From: Clostridium sp. | GTDB taxonomy: Bacteria > Bacillota > Clostridia > Clostridiales > Clostridiaceae | Length of the DNA stretch: 20,303 nucleotides | NCBI GenBank assembly: GCA_003539755.1 | Contig: DPOH01000138.1 | Coordinates: forward strand, 1-20,303 | Direction: 5' to 3' | Part shown: positions 6,743 to 15,225 of the stretch, one piece after another | How positions within the stretch are numbered: the first letter of the stretch is position 1 | Layout of the letters: each line of letters begins with the position of its first letter | Translations under genes and position numbers: made by a program | The notes under the pieces: model-generated | Seen by the model: the letters and a program-made list of their open reading frames with translations, nothing else | Told to the model about the DNA's origin: nothing | Database searches by the model: none

Positions 6743-9028
6743 ATGGATAAAATCATTATAAATGAATCCGTAAGAAGTTTAGTAGAATTCTGCCTATTAA
6801 AAGGTGATATAGATAATAGATTTACAGGAAGTGCAAGGGCTATAGAAGGTACAAGAGCCCACCAGAAACTTCAAGAAGATAATAGCAAGATATATGAGAT
6901 ATATGATAAGGAAGTAAAGCTTTCTTTTGAATTTGAACTTGAAAAGATTACTTTAAAAGTTGAAGGAAGAGCTGATGGAATAATAAATGATAATGGGAGA
7001 ATAATTATTGAAGAAATAAAATCTACTTATAATAAATTTGCTTATATTGATGATTCTAATGAAACCCATTGGGCTCAGGCTAAGTTTTATGCCTATATTT
7101 ATGCTTGTCAAAACAATATGGATAGCATTTATATAAGATTATCATATGTTCAGCTTGAAAGTTATGAAGTAAAAAGCTTTGAAAGACAATATACTCTTGA
7201 AGAATTAAAAGAGTTTACAAATAAAATAACAAGAGTATATGAAGAATTTAGTCTTTTAATAATTGATGAAAAAGAAAAGAGAGATAAATCTATTAAAAAT
7301 ATAAATTTCCCCTTTGATAAATATAGAGAAGGACAGAGAAAATTAATTAATATAGTCTATTATACAATTAAGGAGGGGGAACTTTTATATGCACAGGCAC
7401 CTACAGGAATAGGTAAAACTATTTCTACTATTTTTCCATCAATCAAAGCTATCGGCGAAAATCTTGGTGAGAGAATAATTTATCTGACATCAAAAACAAT
7501 AAATAGAAAAGTAGCTGAAGATACATTCAGTACCCTTAGAGAACAGGGGCTGTATTTTAAGACTATAACAATTACTGCAAAAGAAAAAGCTTGCTGTAAT
7601 TCTGATTTTGATTGTAATCCTGAAGTGTGTAAATATGCAGAAAGTTATTATGATAAAGTTAGACCAGTCATAGTAGAAATATTAAAAAATGAACAACATA
7701 TTTCCAAGGAAATTTTACAGGAATACTCGCAAAAATATAAAGTATGTCCTTTTGAATTATCATTGGATGTAAGTATGTATTGTGATGGAGTAATATGCGA
7801 TTATAATTACATGTTTAATCCAAGTGCAAATTTAACTAGATTGAGCGAAAGTAGTGGAAATATTGTACTGATAGATGAATCTCATAATTTAATTAATAGA
7901 GCAAGGGAAATGTATTCTGCACGTTTAAGTAAGCAGATAATTATGGATTGTAAAAAGATAACTAAGGGGAAATTAAGTAAACTTCATGGTATTTTAAATA
8001 AAATTAATACTTATTTTATAGGGCTTAGAAACGAATGTGAGGAATATGAAAAAAGCTGGTTTTATGAAAATGAAGCACCAAAAGATTTGATAAAGCTGTT
8101 AAGTCTTTTTACAAATGAAAGTGAGAAAGTTCTTTTAAGTGGAAATAAATTTGAAGGATACGATGATATATTAAATTTATATTTTGAAATTAATAAATTC
8201 ATTTCTATGATGCAGTTATATGATGAAAATTATGTTACATGTATTGAAAGAGAATCACAGGAAATTATTTTGACTATCTACTGTGTTAATCCATCGAAAA
8301 ATATAAAATCATATTTATCTAAGTTTCATGCAGCTATATTCTTTTCTGCTACATTATCACCTATAAGATATTATGTAGATATTTTGGGAGGAAGCAAAAA
8401 AAGTTATAGAATGAAACTGCCATCTCCTTTTAATAAAGATAATTTAAAGGTACTTGTAAGTTCAATTAACATTAGATATAAGCATAGAAAAAGAACATTA
8501 AAGCATGTTGTTGATAAAATATTATCGTTTGTTAAAGAAGAAAAAGGGAATTATATGATATTTGCACCTTCATATAATTATATGGATCTTTTATGGGAAG
8601 AGATTCAAAAGATAGATATGGAGGATTATATTTTTATAAAGCAAGAAAGTTCAATGAACGAAGATGAAAAAGAGGATTACTTAAAAAAATTTAGGAATAA
8701 TAGAAATATAATTGGACTATGTGTAATTGGAGGAATGTTTGCAGAAGGTGTAGATCTTCCGGGAGAGAATCTTATTGGCGCTGTAGTTATAGGAGTAGGA
8801 TATCCTAAAATTGATACTTATAATGAGATTATAAGAGAATTTTATAAAGAAGAGGGATATGATTATGCATATATATTCCCAGGAGTAAATAAGGTACTTC
8901 AAGCAGCTGGAAGAGTTATACGTACTGAAAATGACAAAGGAAGAGTTCTTCTAATAGATGATAGATATATAACTGAAAAATATGGTACATTACTACCTAA
9001 AGAATGGTATCCTATGAGAAAATATTAA
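6743..9028 (+). CDS. PD-(D/E)XK nuclease fused to Fe-S XPD/DinG-type DNA helicase
   Basis: Encodes 761 residues in two parts. Residues 1-175 look like a RecB/Cas4-type nuclease: H40, D78 (GRADGI), E91-I-K93 and a Q112-x3-Y116 motif. Residues about 190-761 are an SF2 helicase of COG1199: Q198, Walker A APTGIGKT (K225), DESH at 378-381, GGMFAEGVDLPG at 663-674 and QAAGRVIR at 720-727. Cysteines C284/C285, C291, C296 and C335 (CPFE) sit between Walker A and DESH, as the 4Fe-4S ligands do in XPD. The family unwinds DNA 5' to 3' in repair. The combined nuclease suggests processing of a displaced strand, which is inference. GAGG lies eight bases before the ATG. Confidence 0.88.
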   Translation: MDKIIINESVRSLVEFCLLKGDIDNRFTGSARAIEGTRAHQKLQEDNSKIYEIYDKEVKLSFEFELEKITLKVEGRADGIINDNGRIIIEEIKSTYNKFAYIDDSNETHWAQAKFYAYIYACQNNMDSIYIRLSYVQLESYEVKSFERQYTLEELKEFTNKITRVYEEFSLLIIDEKEKRDKSIKNINFPFDKYREGQRKLINIVYYTIKEGELLYAQAPTGIGKTISTIFPSIKAIGENLGERIIYLTSKTINRKVAEDTFSTLREQGLYFKTITITAKEKACCNSDFDCNPEVCKYAESYYDKVRPVIVEILKNEQHISKEILQEYSQKYKVCPFELSLDVSMYCDGVICDYNYMFNPSANLTRLSESSGNIVLIDESHNLINRAREMYSARLSKQIIMDCKKITKGKLSKLHGILNKINTYFIGLRNECEEYEKSWFYENEAPKDLIKLLSLFTNESEKVLLSGNKFEGYDDILNLYFEINKFISMMQLYDENYVTCIERESQEIILTIYCVNPSKNIKSYLSKFHAAIFFSATLSPIRYYVDILGGSKKSYRMKLPSPFNKDNLKVLVSSINIRYKHRKRTLKHVVDKILSFVKEEKGNYMIFAPSYNYMDLLWEEIQKIDMEDYIFIKQESSMNEDEKEDYLKKFRNNRNIIGLCVIGGMFAEGVDLPGENLIGAVVIGVGYPKIDTYNEIIREFYKEEGYDYAYIFPGVNKVLQAAGRVIRTENDKGRVLLIDDRYITEKYGTLLPKEWYPMRKY

Positions 9029-9074
9029 TAAAACGCAAGTAAATAAACAAAACGTTTATTTATCTATATAAGTA

Positions 9075-9083
9075 TGTTAAAAT
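9075..9083 (+). promoter_or_regulatory. Possible extended -10 promoter of the sugar operon
   Basis: TG-n-TAAAAT at 9075-9083 matches an extended -10 element. The upstream hexamer at 17-base spacing (TTTATT) is a poor -35. No better promoter is visible in the 133 bases before the aminotransferase gene. Confidence 0.35.
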
Positions 9084-9161
9084 ATTCATGTTAGTTTTAT
9101 AACAAATAAGATAAAGTTAATTAAAATTATATACATATAGTAGAGTTAAGGAGCGAGGAAA

Positions 9162-10343
9162 ATGAATATTCCATTAATTGATCTAAAAGCTCAATACAAA
9201 TCTATTTCTGAAGATTTAGATAGAGTAACTAAAGAAGTACTTTCTTCAGCTGGTTACATTATGGGTAAGAATGTAACTGAATTTGAAAAAGAATTTGCAG
9301 AATACGTAGGAGTTAAACATGCAATATCAGTAGGAAATGGAACTGATGCATTAGTTGTTGCATTAAAATCTTTAGGCATTGGAGCTGGAGATGAAGTAAT
9401 AACTACACCATTTACTTTCTTTGCAACTGCAGAAACTATTTCAGCAGTAGGTGCAGTACCAGTATTTGTTGATGTTGAAAAAGATACATTTAATATAGAT
9501 CCTTCAAAAATAGAAGAAAAAATTACAGAAAAAACAAAAGCTATAGTACCAGTACATATTTTTGGGCAAAGTGCTAAAATGGACGAAATAAATACTATTG
9601 CTAAAAAGCATAATTTAAAGGTTATAGAAGACGCATGCCAAGCAATAGGTGGAAAATATAAAGATAGAAATATTGGAACTTTAGGAGATGTAGCATGTTT
9701 TTCATTCTTTCCAACTAAGAATTTAGGATGCGCTGGTGATGGCGGTATGATCGTTACTGATAGTGATGATGTTGCAACAATTGCACGAGCATTAAGAACT
9801 CATGGAAGTGGAGAAAATGGTCAAAAAGCATATAATTTATTAAATAACATAAATGAAGAAATTGATACAGTTCAAAATGCAGATGATACTGTGTATAATC
9901 CACTAAAATATTATAATTATTTAATTGGTTATAATACTAGATTAGATGCTATACAAGCTGCAATTTTAAGAGTAAAGTTACCTCACATAGATGAATGGAA
10001 TGCTAAGAGAAGAGAAATAGCGAAGATATATGATGAAAGATTGCAGGATGCAGATTTAGTAACACCAGTAGTTAGTGAAGAAAACGTTCCTGTATACCAT
10101 ATGTACATTCTTCAAAGTGAAAACAGAGAAGCTATGCTTAGCAAGTTAAAAGAAAAAGGTGTAGCAACAGGAGTTTATTATCCAGTACCATTACATCTTC
10201 AAAAGGTTTATAAGGACTTAGGATACAAAGAAGGGGATATGCCTGTGGCAGAATATCTATCACATAGAACATTTGCAATACCAGTATATCCTGAATTAAC
10301 AAAAGAACAAGTAGATTACGTAATAGACAGTATAAAGAAATAA
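9162..10343 (+). CDS. DegT/DnrJ/EryC1/StrS-family nucleotide-sugar aminotransferase (WbpE-like)
   Basis: Encodes a 393-residue PLP enzyme that transfers an amino group, usually from glutamate, to a keto sugar nucleotide. Landmarks are GNGTDAL (58-64) for phosphate binding, VHIFGQ (140-145), D157 in IEDACQ for the pyridine nitrogen, and K186 in SFFPTKNLG as the Schiff-base lysine. It heads a three-gene set with an LbH acetyltransferase and a UDP-sugar dehydrogenase. By analogy with WbpE/WlbC of the UDP-ManNAc3NAcA pathway, it would aminate C3 of UDP-3-keto-GlcNAcA. That substrate is inferred from context. AAGGAG is eight bases before the ATG. The gene favours codons such as gaa, aaa and gca, as well-expressed genes here do. 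Confidence 0.9.
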   Translation: MNIPLIDLKAQYKSISEDLDRVTKEVLSSAGYIMGKNVTEFEKEFAEYVGVKHAISVGNGTDALVVALKSLGIGAGDEVITTPFTFFATAETISAVGAVPVFVDVEKDTFNIDPSKIEEKITEKTKAIVPVHIFGQSAKMDEINTIAKKHNLKVIEDACQAIGGKYKDRNIGTLGDVACFSFFPTKNLGCAGDGGMIVTDSDDVATIARALRTHGSGENGQKAYNLLNNINEEIDTVQNADDTVYNPLKYYNYLIGYNTRLDAIQAAILRVKLPHIDEWNAKRREIAKIYDERLQDADLVTPVVSEENVPVYHMYILQSENREAMLSKLKEKGVATGVYYPVPLHLQKVYKDLGYKEGDMPVAEYLSHRTFAIPVYPELTKEQVDYVIDSIKK

Positions 10344-10423
10344 AGTTTTATAATAATTAAATCTTGTATTATATAATCTATATTTGATTTGTGATAAAAA
10401 TAAGTATTTTTGAGGTATTGAAT

Positions 10424-11002
10424 ATGGAAAAAAATTATTTTGTACATGAGTCTAGTTATGTAGACGATAATGTTAAAATCGGTGATGGAACAAAGATATG
10501 GCACTTTTCTCATGTAATGAGCAATTGTGAAATAGGAGAAAAATGCAACATAGGTCAAAACGTAGTTATATCTCCAGGTGTTAAGCTTGGAAAAGGTGTT
10601 AAAATACAAAACAATGTATCCGTTTATACTGGTGTAATATGTGAAGATGATGTATTCTTAGGACCATCATGTGTTTTCACTAATGTAGTGAATCCAAGAA
10701 GCTTTATTGAAAGAAAAAGTGAATATAGAGATACTATAATAAGAAAAGGTGCATCAATTGGAGCTAATGTTACAATTGTATGTGGCCATAACATAGGGAA
10801 ATATGCATTAGTTGGTGCTGGTGCAGTAGTTACAAAAGATATACCAGATTATGCTTTAGTTGTGGGAAATCCAGCTAGAATACATGGATATGTATGCAAA
10901 TGTGGAGAAAAATTAAAATTTAGTGACAATCATGCAACTTGTAGTGCATGTGGTGAAAGCTATATTAAAAATGATGATAAAGTTGAATCTTTAGAAAAAT
11001 AG
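10424..11002 (+). CDS. Left-handed beta-helix N-acetyltransferase (WbpD/WlbB-like) with zinc-ribbon tail
   Basis: Encodes 192 residues. The hexapeptide-repeat helix runs from about residue 8 to 155 (for example NVKIGDGTKIW, CNIGQNVVISPGVKLGKGV). It contains the family segments FTNVVNPRS and GASIGANVTIVCGHNIGKYALVGAG, with the catalytic-type His in CGHNIG, and ends in the NPAR motif. A short tail has C-x-C then C-x2-C (VCKCGEK, CSACGE), a likely zinc ribbon seen in related proteins. WbpD acetylates the C3 amino group of UDP-GlcNAc3NA using acetyl-CoA. The start is the ATG at 10424, with GAGGT seven bases upstream. A frame-open GTG at 10391 has no site and is discarded. It lies 80 bases after the aminotransferase gene in the same operon. 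Confidence 0.88.
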   Translation: MEKNYFVHESSYVDDNVKIGDGTKIWHFSHVMSNCEIGEKCNIGQNVVISPGVKLGKGVKIQNNVSVYTGVICEDDVFLGPSCVFTNVVNPRSFIERKSEYRDTIIRKGASIGANVTIVCGHNIGKYALVGAGAVVTKDIPDYALVVGNPARIHGYVCKCGEKLKFSDNHATCSACGESYIKNDDKVESLEK

Positions 11003-11039
11003 CTAATTATAAAAGAATTTTGATATTAAATTTATGATA

Positions 11040-11064
11040 CATTATGCATTATGCATTATGCATT
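11040..11064 (+). repeat. 7-bp tandem repeat in the leader of the sugar dehydrogenase gene
   Basis: CATTATG is repeated three times plus a partial CATT. It lies 23 bases before the start codon and just upstream of AGGAGG (11076-11081). Copy number could change by slippage without altering the reading frame. Confidence 0.9.
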
Positions 11065-11087
11065 GACAAGATTACAGGAGGTACATT

Positions 11088-12404
11088 ATGTCAATATTAA
11101 AAGAACAATTGTTAGACAAAATTAACAACAAGACTGCAAAAGTTGGTGTAGTTGGATTAGGGTATGTTGGATTACCATTAGCAGTAGAAAAAGCAAGCGC
11201 TGGATATCAAACTATTGGATTTGATGTTCAAGATAAAAAAGTAAACATGGTAAATGATGGCCAAAACTATATCGGAGATGTAGTTGATGAAAAATTAAAA
11301 GAATTAGTTGAAGCTGGAACATTAAAAGCAACAACAGATTTTAGCTTTGTAAAAGATGTAGATACAATATGTATTTGTGTTCCTACACCATTAGATTTAT
11401 ACAAGCAACCAGATTTATCATATGTAGTATCTTCAACAGAAAGTGTTGCACAATACTTACATAAAGGAATGCTTATAATCCTTGAAAGTACTACTTATCC
11501 AGGAACAACAGAAGAAGTGCTTAAACCAATTTTAGAAAAGAGTGGTTTAAAGTGTGGAGAAGATTTCTTCTTAGCATTCTCACCTGAAAGAGTAGATCCA
11601 GGTAATAAGAATTTCAACACTAAGAATACTCCAAAAGTTGTTGGGGGATGTACTGAAGAATGTACAGAAGTAGCAGCGGCTTTATACAGAAATGTTTTAG
11701 AAGGAGAGATACACACTGTATCATCACCAGCTGTAGCAGAAATGGAAAAGATATTAGAAAATACTTTTAGAAATATCAATATTGGATTAGCAAATGAAAT
11801 GGCTATTCTTTGTAACAGAATGGGAATAGATGTATGGGAAGTAATAGATGCAGCTAAGACTAAACCATATGGTTTCATGCCATTCTATCCAGGTCCAGGA
11901 TTAGGTGGACATTGTATTCCATTAGATCCTTTCTACTTAGAATGGAAAGCTAAAGAATATGATTACCATACAAAATTAATAGAAACTTCAGGAGAAATAA
12001 ATGACTCAATGCCTGAATTTGTATTAGACAATGTTATGAAAATATTAAACAAACATAAAAAAGCTCTTAATGGTTCAAAAGTACTTGTAATGGGAGTTGC
12101 GTACAAGAATGATATTGATGATTATAGAGAATCACCATCATTCAAAGTAATAGAACAATTTGAGAAGAATGGCGCAGAAGTTTTAGTAAATGACCCTTAC
12201 TGTCAAGTATCTAAATATAAAGATAAGATTTATAACTCAGTAGATTGGAAAGAAGTTATCGATGAAGCTGATATTGTAGTTATAACAACTAACCATAGCT
12301 GCTATGATTATGAAGAAATAGTAAAGAGAGCTAAAGTTGTATATGATACAAGAAATGCTACTAAGAATGTAGTAAACAACAGAGAAAAGATATTTAAATT
12401 ATAG
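11088..12404 (+). CDS. UDP-N-acetyl-hexosamine 6-dehydrogenase (WbpA/WecC-type)
   Basis: Encodes a 438-residue NAD-dependent enzyme that oxidises C6 of a UDP-sugar to the uronic acid in two steps. The Rossmann motif GLGYVG is at 23-28. VPTPL (98-102), ESTTYPGTTE, FSPERVDPG, K211 in EMEKILENTFR, and catalytic C266 in GGHCIPLDP are all present. The C-terminal UDP-binding domain begins around residue 325 (VLVMGVAYKNDIDDYRESP). The sequence cannot separate UDP-GlcNAc from UDP-ManNAc or UDP-Glc. The neighbouring WbpE- and WbpD-like genes favour UDP-GlcNAc. AGGAGG is six bases before the ATG. It is the last gene before a strong terminator. Confidence 0.92.
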   Translation: MSILKEQLLDKINNKTAKVGVVGLGYVGLPLAVEKASAGYQTIGFDVQDKKVNMVNDGQNYIGDVVDEKLKELVEAGTLKATTDFSFVKDVDTICICVPTPLDLYKQPDLSYVVSSTESVAQYLHKGMLIILESTTYPGTTEEVLKPILEKSGLKCGEDFFLAFSPERVDPGNKNFNTKNTPKVVGGCTEECTEVAAALYRNVLEGEIHTVSSPAVAEMEKILENTFRNINIGLANEMAILCNRMGIDVWEVIDAAKTKPYGFMPFYPGPGLGGHCIPLDPFYLEWKAKEYDYHTKLIETSGEINDSMPEFVLDNVMKILNKHKKALNGSKVLVMGVAYKNDIDDYRESPSFKVIEQFEKNGAEVLVNDPYCQVSKYKDKIYNSVDWKEVIDEADIVVITTNHSCYDYEEIVKRAKVVYDTRNATKNVVNNREKIFKL

Positions 12405-12416
12405 TTGCTAATTTAG

Positions 12417-12475
12417 GGCAGTAAGTATAGATGTTATAGATTACTATACATTTATGCTTATTGTCTTTATTTTTG
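12417..12475 (+). terminator. Long-stem terminator of the sugar operon
   Basis: Bases 12417-12439 pair with 12444-12465 through about 22 base pairs, including several G-U pairs and one bulged T, around the loop ATTA. TTTATTTTT follows. It sits 12 bases after the dehydrogenase stop and separates that operon from dltD. Confidence 0.8.
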
Positions 12476-12662
12476 TTCAAATATAAATTTTGGATAAAAC
12501 ATACCTTTGAAAGTATAACTAAAATCCAATAAATACATATAAATGTAAAAATAGTAAAATAAATAAGAAATGTAATCAGTTGTCATAAGAATGACATATA
12601 AATATCTGATAATTTTAAGTGGAATAGTATCTAGTGTAAAATTTAACGAAGGGATTAAAAGT

Positions 12663-13853
12663 ATGAAAAGGATATGTAGCTTTATAATACCTATAATAAT
12701 TGCAGTTGTAGCTGCAATTCTATCAAATAATATTTTAGATAAAAAAATAAGTTATTTATCTGAAACAAAAGATTTAGCTAAGTTCGCTGCTAATTATGGG
12801 GATTTTAAGAAGGACAGGAGTATTGTAGCGAAAAGGGTATTAGGAGAGAACGGAGATTTATTTTTATTGGGATCATCTGAAATGAAAATAGATGTACCTC
12901 AAAATACCTTAAAGTTGTTTCCTATAAAAGGTGCAGAATATAATGTAAGTTCTTTCGGAAGAGGGTACTCACAAAATCTACAACAAGCTTCAATGATTGG
13001 TGCGTGTAATTTAAAGCCAGATCAGAAACTTGCATATATTGTATCTATTCAATGGTTTGATGATGAGGCAGGTATAAAACCAGATAAGTTTGCCAGCAAT
13101 TTTTCGGACATTGGATTTTATGAATTTTTGAACAATCCTAAAATAAGTGAAAATAATAAGATGTATTATGCTAACAGAACTTATGAATTATTATCTAAAG
13201 CTAACAAATTTAAACCAGAAGCATTATATGCAAAACTATATTGTAGTAATAGTTTTTCATCAAAAATCATCAGAAATATATTAAAACCTTATTATGTGAC
13301 TAAAATTTATTTATCAGAAATAAAAGATAAAGCACTTATATATTCTGAACTTAAGGAACTTCCTGACAAGTCAGATGATAGTAAAGAATATAAAGAGGTT
13401 GATTGGAATAAAGAATATAATGAATTGTTAAAGGAAAGCGAAGAAACAAAATCTAGTAATGAGTTTCAATTAACAGATAAATATTATAATGATAATGTAA
13501 AAGATATAAAAGATTATGTAAAAGGACTATTAGCTTCTCAAGAGATAACTAAGTCAGTGGAATTAGATGATTTTAAATTCTTCTTAAGTGTATGTAATGA
13601 TTTAGGGATAAAACCTTATATTATTATACCTCCAGTTAATGGCTGGTATTATGATTATTTAGGTCTCAATGTGGATGAAAGAAATAAATATTATGATACT
13701 ATAGATTCTCTTGCTGGTAATGATGATATGGATGTTCTTGATTTAAGAAAATATGAATATCAGAAAGACTTTTTAATGGATGTTATGCATTTGGGCAAAG
13801 AAGGGTGGTTGAAGGTAAGTGAAGGAATTTATAATCACTTTAATAAGAAATAA
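12663..13853 (+). CDS. dltD: Teichoic acid D-alanyltransferase component DltD
   Basis: Encodes a 396-residue protein with an N-terminal membrane anchor (about 7-25) and an extracellular SGNH-like domain. LLGSSEM at 68-74 holds the catalytic Ser. D373 and H376 in DVMHLGKEGW complete the Asp-x-x-His part of the triad. DltD works outside the membrane in the final transfer of D-alanine to teichoic acid, lowering surface charge. The ATG at 12663 has AAGGGA eight bases upstream. An in-frame ATG at 12591 has no good site and would put 24 polar or extra residues before the anchor. A small inverted repeat, TGTCAT/ATGACA (12581-12596), lies in its leader. dltX overlaps its 3' end. dltA and dltC are not adjacent. 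Confidence 0.88.
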   Translation: MKRICSFIIPIIIAVVAAILSNNILDKKISYLSETKDLAKFAANYGDFKKDRSIVAKRVLGENGDLFLLGSSEMKIDVPQNTLKLFPIKGAEYNVSSFGRGYSQNLQQASMIGACNLKPDQKLAYIVSIQWFDDEAGIKPDKFASNFSDIGFYEFLNNPKISENNKMYYANRTYELLSKANKFKPEALYAKLYCSNSFSSKIIRNILKPYYVTKIYLSEIKDKALIYSELKELPDKSDDSKEYKEVDWNKEYNELLKESEETKSSNEFQLTDKYYNDNVKDIKDYVKGLLASQEITKSVELDDFKFFLSVCNDLGIKPYIIIPPVNGWYYDYLGLNVDERNKYYDTIDSLAGNDDMDVLDLRKYEYQKDFLMDVMHLGKEGWLKVSEGIYNHFNKK

Positions 13854-13959
13854 GGATATACAAAGAGGGGTGTCATTATCCTTGATACTAGTAATGGCAC
13901 TTGTAGTTTATTTTTTCTATTCATTAAACGAGCTTCCATTTGTATATAGCCAGTTCTAA
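13819..13959 (+). CDS. dltX: DltX, small teichoic acid D-Ala incorporation-associated protein
   Basis: A 46-codon gene overlapping the last 35 bases of dltD in another frame and ending 40 bases before dltB. The product starts MKEFIITLIRNKDIQRG (GTG start). It has one membrane helix at about 18-36 and ends ELPFVYSQF, matching the PFIYNEF-type C-terminus that defines DltX. Length equals the usual 45-50 residues. The frame is closed upstream by a TAA at 13816, so GTG 13819 is the only plausible early start. AAGGGTGG (13801-13808) could be its Shine-Dalgarno. An internal GTG at 13870 would leave 30 codons and lose the cytoplasmic N-terminus. DltX is required with DltB and DltD for D-alanylation in Gram-positives. 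Confidence 0.85.
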   Translation: MKEFIITLIRNKDIQRGVSLSLILVMALVVYFFYSLNELPFVYSQF

Positions 13960-13999
13960 TTTAATATATAAATTTTTAAGATAACTTGGAGGAATAAAA

Positions 14000-15214
14000 A
14001 TGACCTTAGAACAATATGGAGATTATTTTTACCTGTATATTTTAATTATTTCTTTGATACCAGCTATAATTTTAGGGATATTAGAGAAGCCTATTAAATA
14101 CTATGGATTATTTTTATCTATTATAATGATACCACTGCTAATGAGTCATAATTTTAATGAAGTGTATCATATGTTTGCACAAGGAGATATAAAAGGTGCT
14201 CTTAAATCTGGTCAGATGGAATTTATATTGTTTTTAATTTTCTTATTTGTGGAGATATCGGTAATTAAGATATATTTAGAAATAAGAAAAAAAACTGATA
14301 ATAAGTATGTATATTATATATTTCTTATTTTATCTATTCTGCCTGTATTTATTGCTAAGATAACATCAATTACTCCACTAGGTGCAGTTGGATTTTTAGG
14401 ATTATCATATCTTAATTTTAAAGTAATACAAATGATAATTGAGATACACGATGGCGCACTTAAGGAAATAAGCATTATAAAAACACTATATTTTATTATA
14501 TTTTTTCCTACATTAAGTTCTGGTCCAATAGATAGATATAGACGATTTGATTCAGATTTAAATAAAAGAATAGAAAGAAAAGAATATATAAATGATTATT
14601 TGATTAAGGGAATTGAATACATATTTAGAGGGATATTGTATAAGTTTATTATTTCAGCACTTATAAGTGTTTGGATGGATGCAATTCCTAAAGATATTTC
14701 TTGGTATCATGGAATAAAATACATGTATTCATATAGCCTATATTTATTCTTTGACTTTGCTGGTTATAGTGCATTTGCTATAGGAACAAGTTATATATTA
14801 GGGATAAAAACTCCTATTAATTTTAATAAGCCTTTCTTAAGTAAAGATATGAAAGAATTTTGGACTAGATGGCATATCTCATTATCTAGATGGTTTGGAG
14901 ATTATATTTTTTCAAGATTTGTAATAAATTCAATGAGAAAAAAGATATTTAAAAGTAGATTTACTGCATCCCATGTGGCACAGATTTTAACAATGTTTAT
15001 TATGGGGATATGGCATGGATTTGAAGTATATTATATTATTTATGGTCTATATCAAGGAATTGTACTAGTTCTTACAGATATTTTTCAAAGAAAGTCAAAA
15101 TTTTATAAGGCTCATAAGAAAGAAAAATGGTTTCAATGTGTTGAGATAATAGTTACTTTTAATATAGCATGCTTTGGACTATTGATTTTTTCAGGATATG
15201 GATTTAAGAAATAA
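14000..15214 (+). CDS. dltB: DltB, MBOAT-family membrane acyltransferase for D-alanylation
   Basis: Encodes a 404-residue polytopic membrane protein with about ten hydrophobic segments. MBOAT landmarks are SSGPIDRYRRF (173-183), EFWTRWHISLSRWFGDY with H292, and MGIWHGFEVYYIIYGLYQG with H339, the catalytic-type His. DltB passes D-alanine from the DltC carrier across the membrane to DltX/DltD and teichoic acid. AlgI-type alginate acetylases share the fold. The flanking dltD and dltX make DltB the better call. GGAGG lies seven bases before the ATG. It ends with a conserved-looking LLIFSGY segment, so it is complete. A terminator follows 12 bases after the stop. Confidence 0.9.
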   Translation: MTLEQYGDYFYLYILIISLIPAIILGILEKPIKYYGLFLSIIMIPLLMSHNFNEVYHMFAQGDIKGALKSGQMEFILFLIFLFVEISVIKIYLEIRKKTDNKYVYYIFLILSILPVFIAKITSITPLGAVGFLGLSYLNFKVIQMIIEIHDGALKEISIIKTLYFIIFFPTLSSGPIDRYRRFDSDLNKRIERKEYINDYLIKGIEYIFRGILYKFIISALISVWMDAIPKDISWYHGIKYMYSYSLYLFFDFAGYSAFAIGTSYILGIKTPINFNKPFLSKDMKEFWTRWHISLSRWFGDYIFSRFVINSMRKKIFKSRFTASHVAQILTMFIMGIWHGFEVYYIIYGLYQGIVLVLTDIFQRKSKFYKAHKKEKWFQCVEIIVTFNIACFGLLIFSGYGFKK

Positions 15215-15225
15215 TATATATTTAG

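Noticed and set aside
9040..9062. TAAATAAAC/GTTTATTTA inverted repeat after the helicase gene as a terminator
   Set aside because: The nine-base stem has almost no GC pairs and no T-run follows, so it is too weak to call.
11063..11068. Perfect TTGACA before the sugar dehydrogenase start
   Set aside because: A -10 at normal spacing would fall on the start codon and show TTATGT; the site is more likely a chance match next to the tandem repeat.
11495..11878. 127-codon minus-strand frame inside the sugar dehydrogenase gene
   Set aside because: It is fully antisense to a conserved enzyme and arises from its codon pattern; no start site or recognisable domain.
12591..12662. Upstream ATG extending DltD by 24 residues
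   Set aside because: No Shine-Dalgarno before it, and the extension precedes the proper Lys-Arg plus hydrophobic anchor start at 12663.
14000..15214. AlgI-type polysaccharide O-acetylase instead of DltB
   Set aside because: The fold alone allows it, but direct neighbours dltD and dltX and the protein length favour DltB.
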